Source: Roseovarius sp. MMSF_3359
GTDB taxonomy: Bacteria > Pseudomonadota > Alphaproteobacteria > Rhodobacterales > Rhodobacteraceae
DNA length: 55,724 bases
Assembly: GCF_030733385.1 (NCBI RefSeq)
Contig: NZ_JASHJC010000020.1
Coordinates: 1-55,724 of the forward strand
Direction: 5' to 3'
In this document: positions 1-8,345 of the stretch, one piece after another
Layout of the letters: every line of letters starts with the position of its first letter
Numbering within the stretch: position 1 is the first letter of the stretch
The notes under the pieces: generated by a model
What the model was told of the DNA's origin: nothing
What the model saw: only the letters and a program-made list of their open reading frames with translations
Databases searched by the model: none
Translations under genes and position numbers: made by a program

Positions 1-2
1 CA

Positions 3-197
3 AACTGGCCGCGTAAGGCGATCAAACCCAAACCAAGGACTCTCCGCAAGGTGGAGGAAACTTGGGGCTCAGGTCATATTAATACTCAACCTAGGGAGAT
101 ATATACGACTTTCACAAGGCTTCTTGATCCAGATAAGCGGCACAAATTGCAACCGCTTCGAAACACAAGACTGAAACTTTGGTCGCTTATTTTCTGA
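3..197 (+). CDS. Possible C-terminal end of an unidentified gene cut by the window edge
   Basis: A reading frame is open from the left edge and stops with TGA at 195-197, giving 64 codons. The peptide is hydrophilic and ends with an RLKLWSLIF tail after a DPDKRHKLQPLR stretch, so it looks protein-like. I cannot assign a family. Another frame here is open over nearly the same length, so the frame choice is weak. The gene would start left of the window. Confidence 0.25.
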   Translation, partial: NWPRKAIKPKPRTLRKVEETWGSGHINTQPREIYTTFTRLLDPDKRHKLQPLRNTRLKLWSLIF

Positions 198-310
198 AAC
201 AAGTCAGTGTCCCATGGAGTAGATGATTGACTGCTGAAGCACCAAAACACAATGCATGGCTGGACAAAGTTGGGACGACGAAATGGCCATTTGAACTCTC
301 GCCTAGCCAG

Positions 311-327
311 TTAATCAAGGCTTAACC
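311..327 (+). promoter_or_regulatory. CtrA-type box (TTAA-N7-TTAAC) upstream of the radC-like gene
   Basis: TTAATCAAGGCTTAACC contains TTAA, seven bases, then TTAAC, which matches the alphaproteobacterial CtrA full-site consensus exactly. It lies about 85 bases before the ATG of the RadC-family gene. Whether CtrA controls this island is inference. A chance match is possible in AT-rich DNA, but a second near-match occurs at 7834-7849. Confidence 0.4.
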
Positions 328-411
328 TTACAAAGCAAATACTGTTCGTCGGGCGACGCCTTCGGAGGAATTGGAGTCGCTATCAAAGTTGGTAAGTTCA
401 ATCGAACGAAA

Positions 412-1356
412 ATGGTGCCGCATCTCTTAGAGCGAGGAAGAATGGTTTCCAAATACACTGATCACAATAATGATACCAGGATCAACAACGCTAAAGAACG
501 GGGAAACCTCAAAGGGTCGTTTGGAATCGTTAAGCCTGAAAGGTCGTGTGGGCTGGCAGAAGCCAGAACCCGATCCAGGGTTGTCACCAAGCTGAAGGTA
601 AACCTGATGCAAGGGCAGGGGCAAAGCGTCAATCTTCTTCGTAAGCCCGACATTCCGAGAACAGGCTGTGGAGCCAACAACAATGACGAATGTATACCAA
701 GCTTTGCCAAGACAAACAGTCTGCGCATATTAAGCGGCGGAGCGGAGTACTTGCTCGATAGTGAGATTCTAGAATTACTTCTGTTCGATGTCCCCAATGT
801 GAGCAATGCGCAGTCCTTGGCGACTCGATTATTGCAGGAATTCGGTAACCTCAACCATGTAATGGCAGCCTCAGATAATAGACTCCAGAAGATCGAAAGC
901 GTTTCGGACGATGTATTCGTTCGCCTTTCCGTGATCAAACAGATCTCTTTGAGAATGTCTCGAGAAAAAGTTCTGGGAAAGGAAGTCATATCTTGTTGGC
1001 GCGACTTGCTGGCATACTGCAGCGTTTCGATGGCATATAAATCAAAGGAACAATTCCGAGTTTTCTATTTGGACAAGAAAAACGCGGTTATTGCGGATGA
1101 GGAACAAGCCGAGGGTACCATAGATCATGTGCCCGTTTATCCTAGAGAACTAGCAAAGCGGGCTTTGGAACTTGATGCTAGCGCTATAATTCTAGCTCAT
1201 AACCATCCTTCCGGAGATCCAACACCAAGTCATGAAGATATAGAAATGACGAAATCTGTCATAAAGACTTGTCAGGCAATCGGAGTATCCGTTCACGACC
1301 ATATAATAATTGGAAAGAGCAGAGAGATTTCGTTTCGGGAAAGGGGGTTAATTTAA
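412..1356 (+). CDS. RadC-family JAB/MPN domain protein
   Basis: This 314-aa protein has the RadC architecture. A helix-hairpin-helix-like region (about residues 105-190, with EILELLLFDVP) is followed by a C-terminal JAB/MPN domain (about 200-314). The zinc metalloprotease-like motif AHNHPSGDPTPSHEDI is intact (the HxHPSG...SxxD pattern), and the protein ends with the family-typical SFRERGLI. The function of RadC proteins is unsettled. They are common on islands and plasmids, often as anti-restriction-type or repair-associated passengers. The protein is longer than the usual 220-240 aa because about 95 poorly conserved N-terminal residues precede the core, so a later start (for example the Met at about residue 11) is possible. 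It stands alone, with no operon partner within 500 bases. Confidence 0.85.
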   Translation: MVPHLLERGRMVSKYTDHNNDTRINNAKERGNLKGSFGIVKPERSCGLAEARTRSRVVTKLKVNLMQGQGQSVNLLRKPDIPRTGCGANNNDECIPSFAKTNSLRILSGGAEYLLDSEILELLLFDVPNVSNAQSLATRLLQEFGNLNHVMAASDNRLQKIESVSDDVFVRLSVIKQISLRMSREKVLGKEVISCWRDLLAYCSVSMAYKSKEQFRVFYLDKKNAVIADEEQAEGTIDHVPVYPRELAKRALELDASAIILAHNHPSGDPTPSHEDIEMTKSVIKTCQAIGVSVHDHIIIGKSREISFRERGLI

Positions 1357-1859
1357 GGTTATCAAGAGTGCCCATAACCGAATGACTTAGAACCCGAGCG
1401 TTCGGTTAGTTTGATAGGATCAGGTTCGCTCACGTTTAAGTCTATGCCGCGTTCTCTTGATGCAGAATGCGGCGTTTCTGTTTTCTCCGGATTTGATCTA
1501 ATTTCTACGTCTGAGGATAGTTTCGGTCCGATCAAAGTAGACATTGGCTGATGTCAGTTAGCCGATGCTCTTGACGCAATGGATGCGGGCAAACAATGGC
1601 GCGAAAATTCTTGCGGGAATGGCTAATATTTTTAGCCGAACAGTCTTTTAGAATCAATAAACGCATTCTTTTCTTAAGGTTATTTTTACCATAAGTCGCC
1701 AACTTGAACTGAAAAGAAGGATGTCTGACTTGTTTTGACCCTCTGCGGAACCGAGCACATTCGGACTAAGTGACTTGCACAAGGCATGGGCTCAATGCTG
1801 GAAAAATCTGTTAATGGAGTAGGATTGTCGGATGCCAACATTTTGGGGGAGCGCTGCTA
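1357..1859. other. Gene-less AT-rich stretch
   Basis: About 500 bases separate the radC-like gene from the next small gene. I see no convincing coding frame. The only structure noted is AT-rich DNA with runs such as TTTAGCC and CTTAAGGTTA. It probably carries the promoter of the following gene, but no site is clear enough to name. Confidence 0.5.
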
Positions 1860-2123
1860 ATGCTTCCTAGTTTTGTCATGCGATCTCTATTTGTTGCACT
1901 CAACGCACAGTTGCTAAAGGAACTACCTACGTTTCGTTGCGACCTACTTAAGGGTGCGGCTAAAGCTCAGTTTGGATCTGCTCTCGATAGGATTGTTGCT
2001 ATTGTTGTTCTCCGCGATATGTCCGCTGGTTGGTGCATTACTGAACGCTTCCACCGTTTGCACAAGAAAAACATTTCTTATGCCAAAGACAAATTGAACA
2101 CGGCTACTTCTTATCACCGCTGA
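1860..2123 (+). CDS. Small hypothetical protein (87 aa)
   Basis: The ATG is preceded by a strong ribosome-binding sequence (GGGGGAG, 8 bases upstream). The 87-aa product has a moderately hydrophobic first half and a basic second half rich in His, Lys and Tyr. I recognise no domain. Its stop overlaps a possible ATG at 2123, and the next small gene follows within 20 bases, so the two may be co-transcribed. Support is the ribosome-binding site and position only. Confidence 0.4.
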   Translation: MLPSFVMRSLFVALNAQLLKELPTFRCDLLKGAAKAQFGSALDRIVAIVVLRDMSAGWCITERFHRLHKKNISYAKDKLNTATSYHR

Positions 2124-2140
2124 TGTGCAAAGGATCAATT

Positions 2141-2332
2141 ATGCTGCAGGTTTGGAAAATCGAGGTTACTTCAGTTAGCGCCAATGGAATCACTGCTCAC
2201 GGTTGGGCATTGGCTCATACAGCAGACGAGGCGAAACTACTTTCCGGCTTCGAAAACGCTGTCATCTTTCGAAAGCCCGACCATCTTTGGATCGTACCAG
2301 AGCGTATTGTATGGGAAAGAACCACCATCTAG
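2141..2332 (+). CDS. Small hypothetical protein (63 aa)
   Basis: I chose the ATG at 2141 because AAGGA lies six bases upstream. An in-frame ATG at 2123 has no comparable site. The 63-aa product starts MLQVWKIEVTSV and ends VPERIVWERTTI. It reads like a compact beta-rich fold with an HGWALAHTADEAKLL helix in the middle. No family is recognised. It follows the 87-aa gene closely on the same strand. Confidence 0.45.
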   Translation: MLQVWKIEVTSVSANGITAHGWALAHTADEAKLLSGFENAVIFRKPDHLWIVPERIVWERTTI

Positions 2333-2513
2333 CATCGAATGATGCTGATTCTGTCTAGGCAGAAGTTGAAGAACCTCTGACCCAGTTGGAAAAGCTAGTA
2401 GCTGTTCATGATGAACGCAGCAATCTGCTGAATAGGTTACGTAAATTGGTTGCGCGTGACTTTTTCTGTCAACCGTAAGTTGTCGGCTATCACTTTCTGA
2501 ATCCAAAAGGCAA

Positions 2514-4331
2514 TCATTCAAGTGCTGTCTTTACTTCCCTTGCAAGCTGTACCAATCTGAATGGCTTGTTCAGCAGGACACTGTCAGAGCCAAGGAAACC
2601 ATTTTGCCTCGCGGCCTCAGTTGGATAGCCAGACATAAAGATGATCCTCATTTCCGGCCAGAAAGTCCTGAGTTCTTCTGCAAACTCAGGCCCACTTGCA
2701 CCACTCGCCAGCACGACATCAGTCAACACCAAGTCAATTTTTACATTTCGATCAATGATTTCCCATGCGGATTTTACGCTTTCCACACAAATCACCCGAT
2801 AGCCGAGGTTCCCGAGCATCACTTCGGCAAGTCTTAGAACTTCGGGATCGTCTTCAACGACCAGAATAGTTTCTCCTTTGCCACGCGGAACCGCTTCCAT
2901 ATGAGGTTTCTCAGGGTTTTCGATTTCTGATCGCGCCCGTGGCAAGTAAAGATTTATTGTCGTGCCCTGACCTTCTTCACTGTATATCGTTGCCTGCCCG
3001 CCCGACTGCTGAGCGAAACCGTAGACCATCGACAGACCAAGTCCACTTCCCTGACCCACCTCCTTGGTGGTAAAGAACGGCTCAAAGGCGTGTTTTCGAA
3101 CCTCCTCGGACATGCCAACGCCGTGATCCGACACCGAGAGAACAACGTATTCCCCGGCGGGGATGTCCGACCCATTGACAGAGCTGTTTTCATCCATCGT
3201 GATATTCTTGCATTCGATGGTCAACTTGCCGCCGTCCTGCATGGCATCCCGGGCGTTGATCCCAAGGTTCAACAACGCAGCTTCTACCTGGCCCGGATCG
3301 GCAAGAGCCTTCCAGCTGCAATCCTCTGAACGTGCTATAACCTCAATGGTTTCACCTAGCATGCGCTGCATGACCTCCGCCATGCTGGTTAGAAGCGCAT
3401 GCATGTTTACCGCCTCAGGCCTCAGCGGTTGCTTTCTAGAGAACGCCAGTAGTCTTTGGGTCAGTTCCGCACCACGCCCGGTCGCGTGGACAATCGCCGA
3501 AGTAATCGGTTTCAAGTCATTGCGTATATCCAGCTGCTCCAGCAATTCAGCGTTGCCCTGGATCACGGCAAGCAGGTTATTGAAGTCGTGGGCTATGCCT
3601 CCTGTCAGTTGCCCAATCGCCTCCATTTTTTGCGCTTCGGCCAGGCGTTTTTGCGAACGTCGCTTTTCCTCTGTTGCCTCGGATTTTGTCTCCACCAGAA
3701 GACGTGCAACTGATTTGTGGCTTTCTTGAAGGTCCCGCCGGGCTACGAATTCTGAAACAAACAACTGGGCATGCCTTCTGATGACTTGAAAAAAAACAAA
3801 GAAAAAACTCGCTGCGATAATGGCAAGGCCGGTTGCGGCGGGATTACCTTCCACCAAGAGTCCTATCAAGCAACCGATGGTTACCAGCCCCGAATAGATT
3901 ACGGCGGCCATTGGAAACGGGTATAGTGCGATCGCACCACCACATATCATTCCAGTCATCAATGCTGCAGCAAACATCTGTGCCCAGCCATCAATTATCG
4001 GTAGCACCAACATACCGGGATATACCCAGATCAGGCCATAAACTGCTGCACTGCGCAACACTCTGATTACCGAACGACGACTGACGGTATCGGGCACTGT
4101 TCGCAAACGCTGGTAGCGAACTCTCAGCAAAGCTTGGAGAGAGAAGAACCCGATTGCCGCAGTCCAGATTGCATCCAATGTCCTGAATTGATCGGTGGTA
4201 TAAAGCACGAGAGCCAACGTTCCGGCGTTCACCATATTGACGATCATCAATGCTGGCATCATGCGCGCGAGCGCATTGATTTGTTGAGCACGAATATGAG
4301 CAGGATCTTCCGAGAGTTTCAAAATAGCCAA
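2514..4331 (-). CDS. Membrane-bound hybrid sensor histidine kinase with C-terminal receiver
   Basis: In this 605-aa protein, residues 25-185 contain about six hydrophobic segments that form an integral membrane sensor region. A short coiled linker (195-240) leads to a HisKA domain with phospho-acceptor His248 in GGIAHDFNNLLAVI. The HATPase domain has the N-box NLGINARDAM near 355-364, the DHGVG box near 402 and the GQGSGLGL lid near 427-434. A receiver domain (about 488-605) has the acidic EDD pocket near 493, phospho-acceptor Asp538 (LVLTDVV) and the conserved Lys589. This is the common alphaproteobacterial layout of FixL/CckA-like hybrid kinases. No separate response regulator or output gene lies beside it, so its partner is elsewhere. 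The ligand is unknown. It points left, against its neighbours. Confidence 0.9.
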   Translation of the reverse strand: MAILKLSEDPAHIRAQQINALARMMPALMIVNMVNAGTLALVLYTTDQFRTLDAIWTAAIGFFSLQALLRVRYQRLRTVPDTVSRRSVIRVLRSAAVYGLIWVYPGMLVLPIIDGWAQMFAAALMTGMICGGAIALYPFPMAAVIYSGLVTIGCLIGLLVEGNPAATGLAIIAASFFFVFFQVIRRHAQLFVSEFVARRDLQESHKSVARLLVETKSEATEEKRRSQKRLAEAQKMEAIGQLTGGIAHDFNNLLAVIQGNAELLEQLDIRNDLKPITSAIVHATGRGAELTQRLLAFSRKQPLRPEAVNMHALLTSMAEVMQRMLGETIEVIARSEDCSWKALADPGQVEAALLNLGINARDAMQDGGKLTIECKNITMDENSSVNGSDIPAGEYVVLSVSDHGVGMSEEVRKHAFEPFFTTKEVGQGSGLGLSMVYGFAQQSGGQATIYSEEGQGTTINLYLPRARSEIENPEKPHMEAVPRGKGETILVVEDDPEVLRLAEVMLGNLGYRVICVESVKSAWEIIDRNVKIDLVLTDVVLASGASGPEFAEELRTFWPEMRIIFMSGYPTEAARQNGFLGSDSVLLNKPFRLVQLAREVKTALE

Positions 4332-4437
4332 ACTTCTAATTCTCCCTTTATTAGAGATTCTTCAATTTACGATACTATCTTTGGTTGATTTTTGATTTGT
4401 TGAATAGTCTGGTAGGTACCACCACAATCACATTGTT

Positions 4438-4749
4438 TGGCCGATCAAGCGCCGATTCAAGGCGTTGCAAGGCGACATCCGCCTGCTAGTAAGAGAAACC
4501 TGCCGTCAGGCTTGCCTTGAGAAGGGTGTCGACTTCATCCGTGACGTTCTCTCATCTGACCATGTCGATATGTTTGTTTCCGCGCCACCCAAACTCGCGG
4601 TGAGTGAATTGGTGCGGCTGATGAAAGGGCGTTCATCCCAAAAGGCGCAGCGCGAATTCCCGCGGTTGAAGCAGCGCTACTGTGGCAGTTGGTTTTGGGG
4701 CCGTGGCAATTTCTCGACCACCAACTGCACAAAACTTCAAGTTATCTGA
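4438..4749 (+). pseudogene. Degenerate IS200/IS605-family transposase (TnpA) remnant
   Basis: The translated frame matches the second half of the small Y1-type TnpA: GVDFIRDVLSSDHVDMFVS, then PPKLAVSELVRLMKGRSS and RYCGSWFWGRGNFSTT. The N-terminal part is missing. The HUH motif, normally HVH, reads HVD, which would destroy metal binding. The tail after GNFSTT is also lost. No flanking accessory tnpB is present. It is a relic that marks past transposon activity in the island. Confidence 0.8.
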
Positions 4750-4824
4750 AAAGCATTAATTATTGAGTAACTATTTTAATATCTCCTTAGGGTTGTATTT
4801 TTAACCATAACAGGCAGAAATCAA

Positions 4825-5118
4825 ATGATTGGAATCGTTTTTGTCGCAATGTTTGCTGGATCACTCTCAGCAGTAAGCTTGGTGTTCTCCGGTTGGCCTT
4901 TGTGGATTGCGATGATGACCTATGTGGTTTCCGGGCTGCTGGGTATGGTCATCATGGCGGCAGTGGAAGCCTATCACCCAAACATTTTAAGGGGGCTAGA
5001 ATTTGCCAAGAATTCAATATGGCGATTGAAGTTCTGGCATCGAGAAGATGATGCTAAGCTAAAACCCAGGCCTATTCCGGCGCTGTCAGAGTGTCAGTTC
5101 CACTCGGTGCGCAAGTAA
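4825..5118 (+). CDS. Small membrane protein of unknown function (97 aa)
   Basis: The product has two hydrophobic segments, about residues 2-25 and 27-48 (starting MIGIVFVAMFAGSLSA and then LWIAMMTYVVSGLLGMVIMAAV). A basic cytoplasmic tail of about 45 residues follows. A weak ribosome-binding sequence (AGGCAG) lies ahead of the ATG. No family is recognised. The last ten or so residues run into DNA next to the IS3 remnant, so the original C-terminus may have been altered by the insertion. Confidence 0.5.
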   Translation: MIGIVFVAMFAGSLSAVSLVFSGWPLWIAMMTYVVSGLLGMVIMAAVEAYHPNILRGLEFAKNSIWRLKFWHREDDAKLKPRPIPALSECQFHSVRK

Positions 5119-5362
5119 CACGCCATGTCCGGAGCGGCTGGGTCTAGTAAAGCACTGGCTAAGATACGAAAAAGAGCACTTATCTCTCATAGCGCCATAG
5201 TACCTGCTGGAATTGGTCGAAACACCTGCCAACACGCAATTTCTTTTGAATGTACGATATGTTTCAAGCCAGTGGCCTACTAAGTCAGAAAGCCAACTCG
5301 TAACTAGGGAGGCCCCCTTTGTTTTTTCTCCGTAGTCTTGGGATCTCTTTAGCCTCACCAAC

Positions 5363-5833
5363 CGAACTGATCCACTGCTGTGTTCAGGAAACGGAGGACC
5401 AAGAATGGCGAACAGAAGACCGAAGCGGGAAGAGATTGTCTCGAAGTTGCGGCAGGTTGAACTTCTGATGGGGCAAGGCATGCCTCGTCTGTATGCAATC
5501 AGACAGATTCCTGACGTGCTACGGCCCTGAGTTCGTTGAACTGGCGGTTCTGCGGCTGTCAAAGCCAAGACGGCCTACATTGTGCCAAGCTCGCTATGGG
5601 AGAATGGATGTTGCGAAAGCCTCAACGGTCGAATGCGGGATGAGTTGTTGAACGGGGAAATCTCCCGCTCGCTCAGAGAAGCTCAGATCATCACTGAAGA
5701 ATCGAGGGCATACAACAGCGGACGGCCGCACGGTGCACTGGGCTATCGCCGTCCGGCACCGGTAACCATCATGCCGATGAAACACAGACCGCTTAAGCAC
5801 CCAAAATCACATTGGACCCGTCAGATCAGGCCA
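5363..5833 (+). mobile_element. Collapsed IS3-family element (orfA start fused to orfB end)
   Basis: A GGAGG ribosome-binding site and ATG at 5405 begin an orfA-like peptide (MANRRPKREEIVSKLRQVE) that stops at 5530. From about 5518, in another frame, the sequence resumes as the C-terminal part of the orfB DDE integrase: YGPEF, then VPSSLWENGCCESLNGRMRD, LLNGEI and RPHGALGYRRPAP. The middle of the element, including the first catalytic Asp, is deleted. CTGATC-containing ends near 5363 and 5833 look like the decayed terminal inverted repeats. The element cannot move by itself. The exact ends are approximate. Confidence 0.8.
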
Positions 5834-5954
5834 CTCTGTTCGGCATTTTCTTGCTCCTGCGTTTCAATGGTTCTCGCGCGAGGACCACAATCAAGAACAA
5901 CAACAAGGCTGCCGCGACAGCAGCAATCAAACCAAAGAACATCGAGAACGCCAT
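5826..5954 (-). CDS. Possible single-span membrane microprotein (42 aa)
   Basis: A 42-codon frame on the minus strand starts at ATG 5954 and reads MAFSMFFGLIAAVAAALLLF followed by LIVVLARE and a strongly basic tail (PLKRRSKKMPNRVA). It is one transmembrane helix with a positive-inside anchor, which is more protein-like than random sequence. A GGGA element lies about 8 bases before the start. Its stop codon overlaps the right end of the IS3 remnant, so its 3' end may be insertion-derived. No family is known to me. Confidence 0.4.
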   Translation of the reverse strand: MAFSMFFGLIAAVAAALLLFLIVVLAREPLKRRSKKMPNRVA

Positions 5955-6713
5955 TCATGAGATCCCATTAGTGGAGATTAACGGTTTGCCACTAAGAAAT
6001 TAAGAAAGCGCTAATGCACGTGACCCACAAAACATACATTTCGTTGAGCTTGGTTGCTAAGTATGCATGCAAACAGATTAATAGGGCTTGGGTGAAGTGG
6101 CGTTGTCTCTTCGTGAACGGTGAAGTTTCCCCTGACGTGTAATTTGAAGTAGGAAATTCAATCGGTTGCTTCTGGCGAATCTGGCTTCTGTTTGGTCGTT
6201 AGACAGATTTCGGTGATGCCGCTGTCAGACCCGAGCCGGACGATCGTTTGCTCTTTGGCCCCCGGGATCGTGCCGTGATGGAAAGGACGACCAGGTTGCG
6301 GCGATGAGCGTTGCGAACGGTTTGCCAGGGAGCTCGGACACTAGTTGGTGCCGGGGGGGGGCGGGCTGTCCGACCCCGGTACGGAAAGGGCCAGAGCATG
6401 GTGAAAGTCTGCAAATCGCCAACATGGCCAAGCGGCTTTCCAAAGCGGTTCCTTCAACGCCTCATCAACGACAAGGCGCGTCAGATCCTCGTGGATACCA
6501 TCGAAGACCCGGAGCTTATGACGGAGCTGCTCGGCAGAGCGAGAGGTCAAGCAGCACGATCCGGTGGCGAAGCGGGAATTCCCGAAGCTACCTGAGAAAG
6601 CCTAGAGTGCCGCTCAGCTATCCGGGGAATACCGCCATGGCACTTGTGGGCACGCCGGTAAGGATCAGTGCGGGGACCTACGCATGCGACAGGAACTGTT
6701 CAACCTGTCACTA
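5955..6713. other. Gene-less stretch containing a GC-rich patch
   Basis: About 750 bases lie between the IS remnant and the tiny minus-strand gene. Positions 6190-6690 are clearly more GC-rich than the flanks. They contain several overlapping short frames, one with IEDPELMTELLGRARG, that break off or shift. This looks like a decayed fragment of a foreign gene, possibly a transposon, but I cannot name it. A run of nine G is present at 6353-6361. Confidence 0.4.
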
Positions 6714-6896
6714 TTAGATCCCGCTGTGCCGGGAAACAGTCTGCGGGATCTGAACTGGGGGGAATGTAACACCGAAATCCTTCGCCAAAGATGTTCGCGC
6801 ATTTACGATAAGATCCAAGATTGCTGGAACATTGTGAGTTTTGGCGTAGTCTTCGAATTCGTTCAACAAGACAATAGCGTCGTTGTAGCTCATCAT
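6714..6896 (-). CDS. Tiny island protein, paralogue A (60 aa)
   Basis: The 60-aa product begins at tandem ATGs (6896/6893) and has the core NDAIVLLNEFEDYAK, then LIVNARTSLAKD and the tail motif FPPVQ. The gene at 7284-7469 has the same pattern, so the two are paralogues. A longer open frame continues upstream to 7196 but runs through a terminator hairpin (7113-7140), so I call only the conserved 60 codons. A short leader frame of 11 codons (6893-6928) ends in a TGA that overlaps the second ATG. No family is recognised. Confidence 0.5.
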   Translation of the reverse strand: MMSYNDAIVLLNEFEDYAKTHNVPAILDLIVNARTSLAKDFGVTFPPVQIPQTVSRHSGI

Positions 6897-7112
6897 TCTG
6901 GGGAATCTCTTGATGCATTCGTTAACATTAACCACCCACAAAAAATTATTAGGAGAAGAAATTAATAAAAGGTGAACTTGCTTATACTGATCGTAATTGA
7001 GTTTATTGTCAGTGGACCTGGAGCACATCAGTTCGCGTGTTTGCACGCGACTCTTCAGAAAATTGAGCCTGGGAGTTTGCGAAACCCAATAAACTCTCCA
7101 CCACATCGTCTC

Positions 7113-7140
7113 AAAAAAGACCCCGGGCGATGCCGGGGCC
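7113..7140 (-). terminator. Rho-independent terminator, minus strand
   Basis: Read on the minus strand, CCCCGG, a six-base loop and CCGGGG form a GC stem followed by TCTTTTTT. It lies downstream of paralogue B (7284-7469) and upstream of paralogue A, so it probably ends the transcript of the 7773-7284 gene pair. Confidence 0.7.
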
Positions 7141-7283
7141 AGTCCAACAGGGAGGTGCATATGATTGCCCGTATATGCGACGGGTTCTGTCTGCACGTGA
7201 GGAATGATAGCCTGCTCTAGCAGTGAACTGAAAGTCAGGTATTCCTTACGTGCTTTCGATGAGGGTTAGTGCCCTCAAGTAGC

Positions 7284-7469
7284 TTATTGGATGAAGTAGA
7301 CTTGCGACGACCCGCGCGATTTACGCACTGGAGGAAACTCATTTCCCCGGTCTTTTCGCAAAGCCATTCTTGCTTTTGCGATAAGGTTTCCGACTTCAGG
7401 ATATTCGTGAATGTCGGCAAATTCTTCGAGGTCGTTCAACAAAACAACTGCGTCTTTACGGCACGTCAT
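7284..7469 (-). CDS. Tiny island protein, paralogue B (61 aa)
   Basis: The 61-aa protein starts at ATG 7469 with AAGGGA nine bases upstream. Its core (KDAVVLLNDLEEFADIHEYP, then LIAKARMALRKD and EFPPVR) aligns residue for residue with paralogue A. The repeated pattern is [DA][AV]VLLN[DE]xE[DE][YF]A...LIxxAR..L.KD.G..FPPV. It is predicted to be helical and acidic in its first half. An overlapping 12-codon leader frame (7466-7504) precedes it with the same stop-start overlap as in paralogue A. It follows the 62-aa gene at 7585-7773 on the same strand. Function is unknown. Confidence 0.55.
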   Translation of the reverse strand: MTCRKDAVVLLNDLEEFADIHEYPEVGNLIAKARMALRKDRGNEFPPVRKSRGSSQVYFIQ

Positions 7470-7584
7470 ATTCTTGCATCCCTTGGAATATTGGTCTGTG
7501 GCATCCACCACGAACACAACTTTAGGGATAATCGTTAACAAAAGTTGAACGCGCTCCGTAACAACCTTGAAACGGGTGAAACTG

Positions 7585-7773
7585 TTAGTGAATGTGTTGG
7601 GCGTCCGTGCGAGAGTTTGAACGCTTCCCTTCCATTGATTGAGCATGCGAATTGAGTAGCTCAAGCAGGCTTTCCACAATCTCATCGAAAGCATCTGCGG
7701 TATTTTCGAAGCCCCTTGCGCGAGCCTCCTTCGCAGCATTCATGGTGCGTACCAACATTGCGTTCGTGTCCAT
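7585..7773 (-). CDS. Small helical hypothetical protein (62 aa)
   Basis: The start at 7773 has a good ribosome-binding site (AGGAG, seven bases upstream). The product begins MDTNAMLVRTMNAAKEARARG and continues with an acidic helix (FENTADAFDEIVESLLELLN) and a polar tail. It looks fully alpha-helical, like many small accessory-region proteins, but I know no family. It is the first gene of a probable minus-strand unit with paralogue B. The terminator at 7113-7140 closes the unit. Confidence 0.55.
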   Translation of the reverse strand: MDTNAMLVRTMNAAKEARARGFENTADAFDEIVESLLELLNSHAQSMEGKRSNSRTDAQHIH

Positions 7774-7833
7774 GATTCACTCCTGATTTTACAATTTCTT
7801 TAGCTTTAATGAGTCAACATTATTAACAGAGTG

Positions 7834-7849
7834 CTAATGAATTCTTAAC
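7834..7849 (-). promoter_or_regulatory. CtrA-like box upstream of the 62-aa gene
   Basis: CTAA, seven bases, then TTAAC differs from the CtrA full-site consensus by one base in the first half. It lies about 60-75 bases upstream of the ATG at 7773. Together with the exact match at 311-327 it suggests cell-cycle-linked control of island genes. This is inference from motif matching. Confidence 0.3.
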
Positions 7850-8345
7850 CTTAAAGCGCACATGGTAAACTCGGCGTTATTTCGCTCAAGTTATGTGAAT
7901 TTCGCCAGAATTTCTTTTAAATCGTCAATGAGGGCCAACTTTGTTTCCTGCAAACGACAACCGCAAACCTTCCACCCTCCAAAAGTTTGGACGGTTAGTA
8001 ATTCTGTCCGCAGGTTTTGCGTTTCTCGCCGTCTTGTTTCGAAGTTTCGTTCTGTCAGTGGTTAACTTGGTCTGACAACAGCTCTTGTCCAACCTGGGAA
8101 CAAACCCGTCATCTGACGTAAGAGCACGCGCTTGAAGGTTTCCGGCACGCTTGCGTACAACGCCTAGGCAATCACACGTATTTGCTCCGATGCGATGTCG
8201 GCCAAGGATGAGGTTGTGGGTAATGGTACGATTTCCGAATGTTTCTCGATGTACTGGCGGTAAAGAGTGATTGAAGGCCAGGGTGTGATTGTTATCGTGT
8301 CCCGCATCCCCAATTGATCGTGCACACGTCACAAACCCTGGCTAT

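Noticed and set aside
6897..7196. Upstream extension of paralogue A to a 160-aa protein
   Set aside because: The extension passes through a convincing rho-independent terminator and lacks a ribosome-binding site. Similarity to paralogue B upstream of the start can be explained by duplication of the control region.
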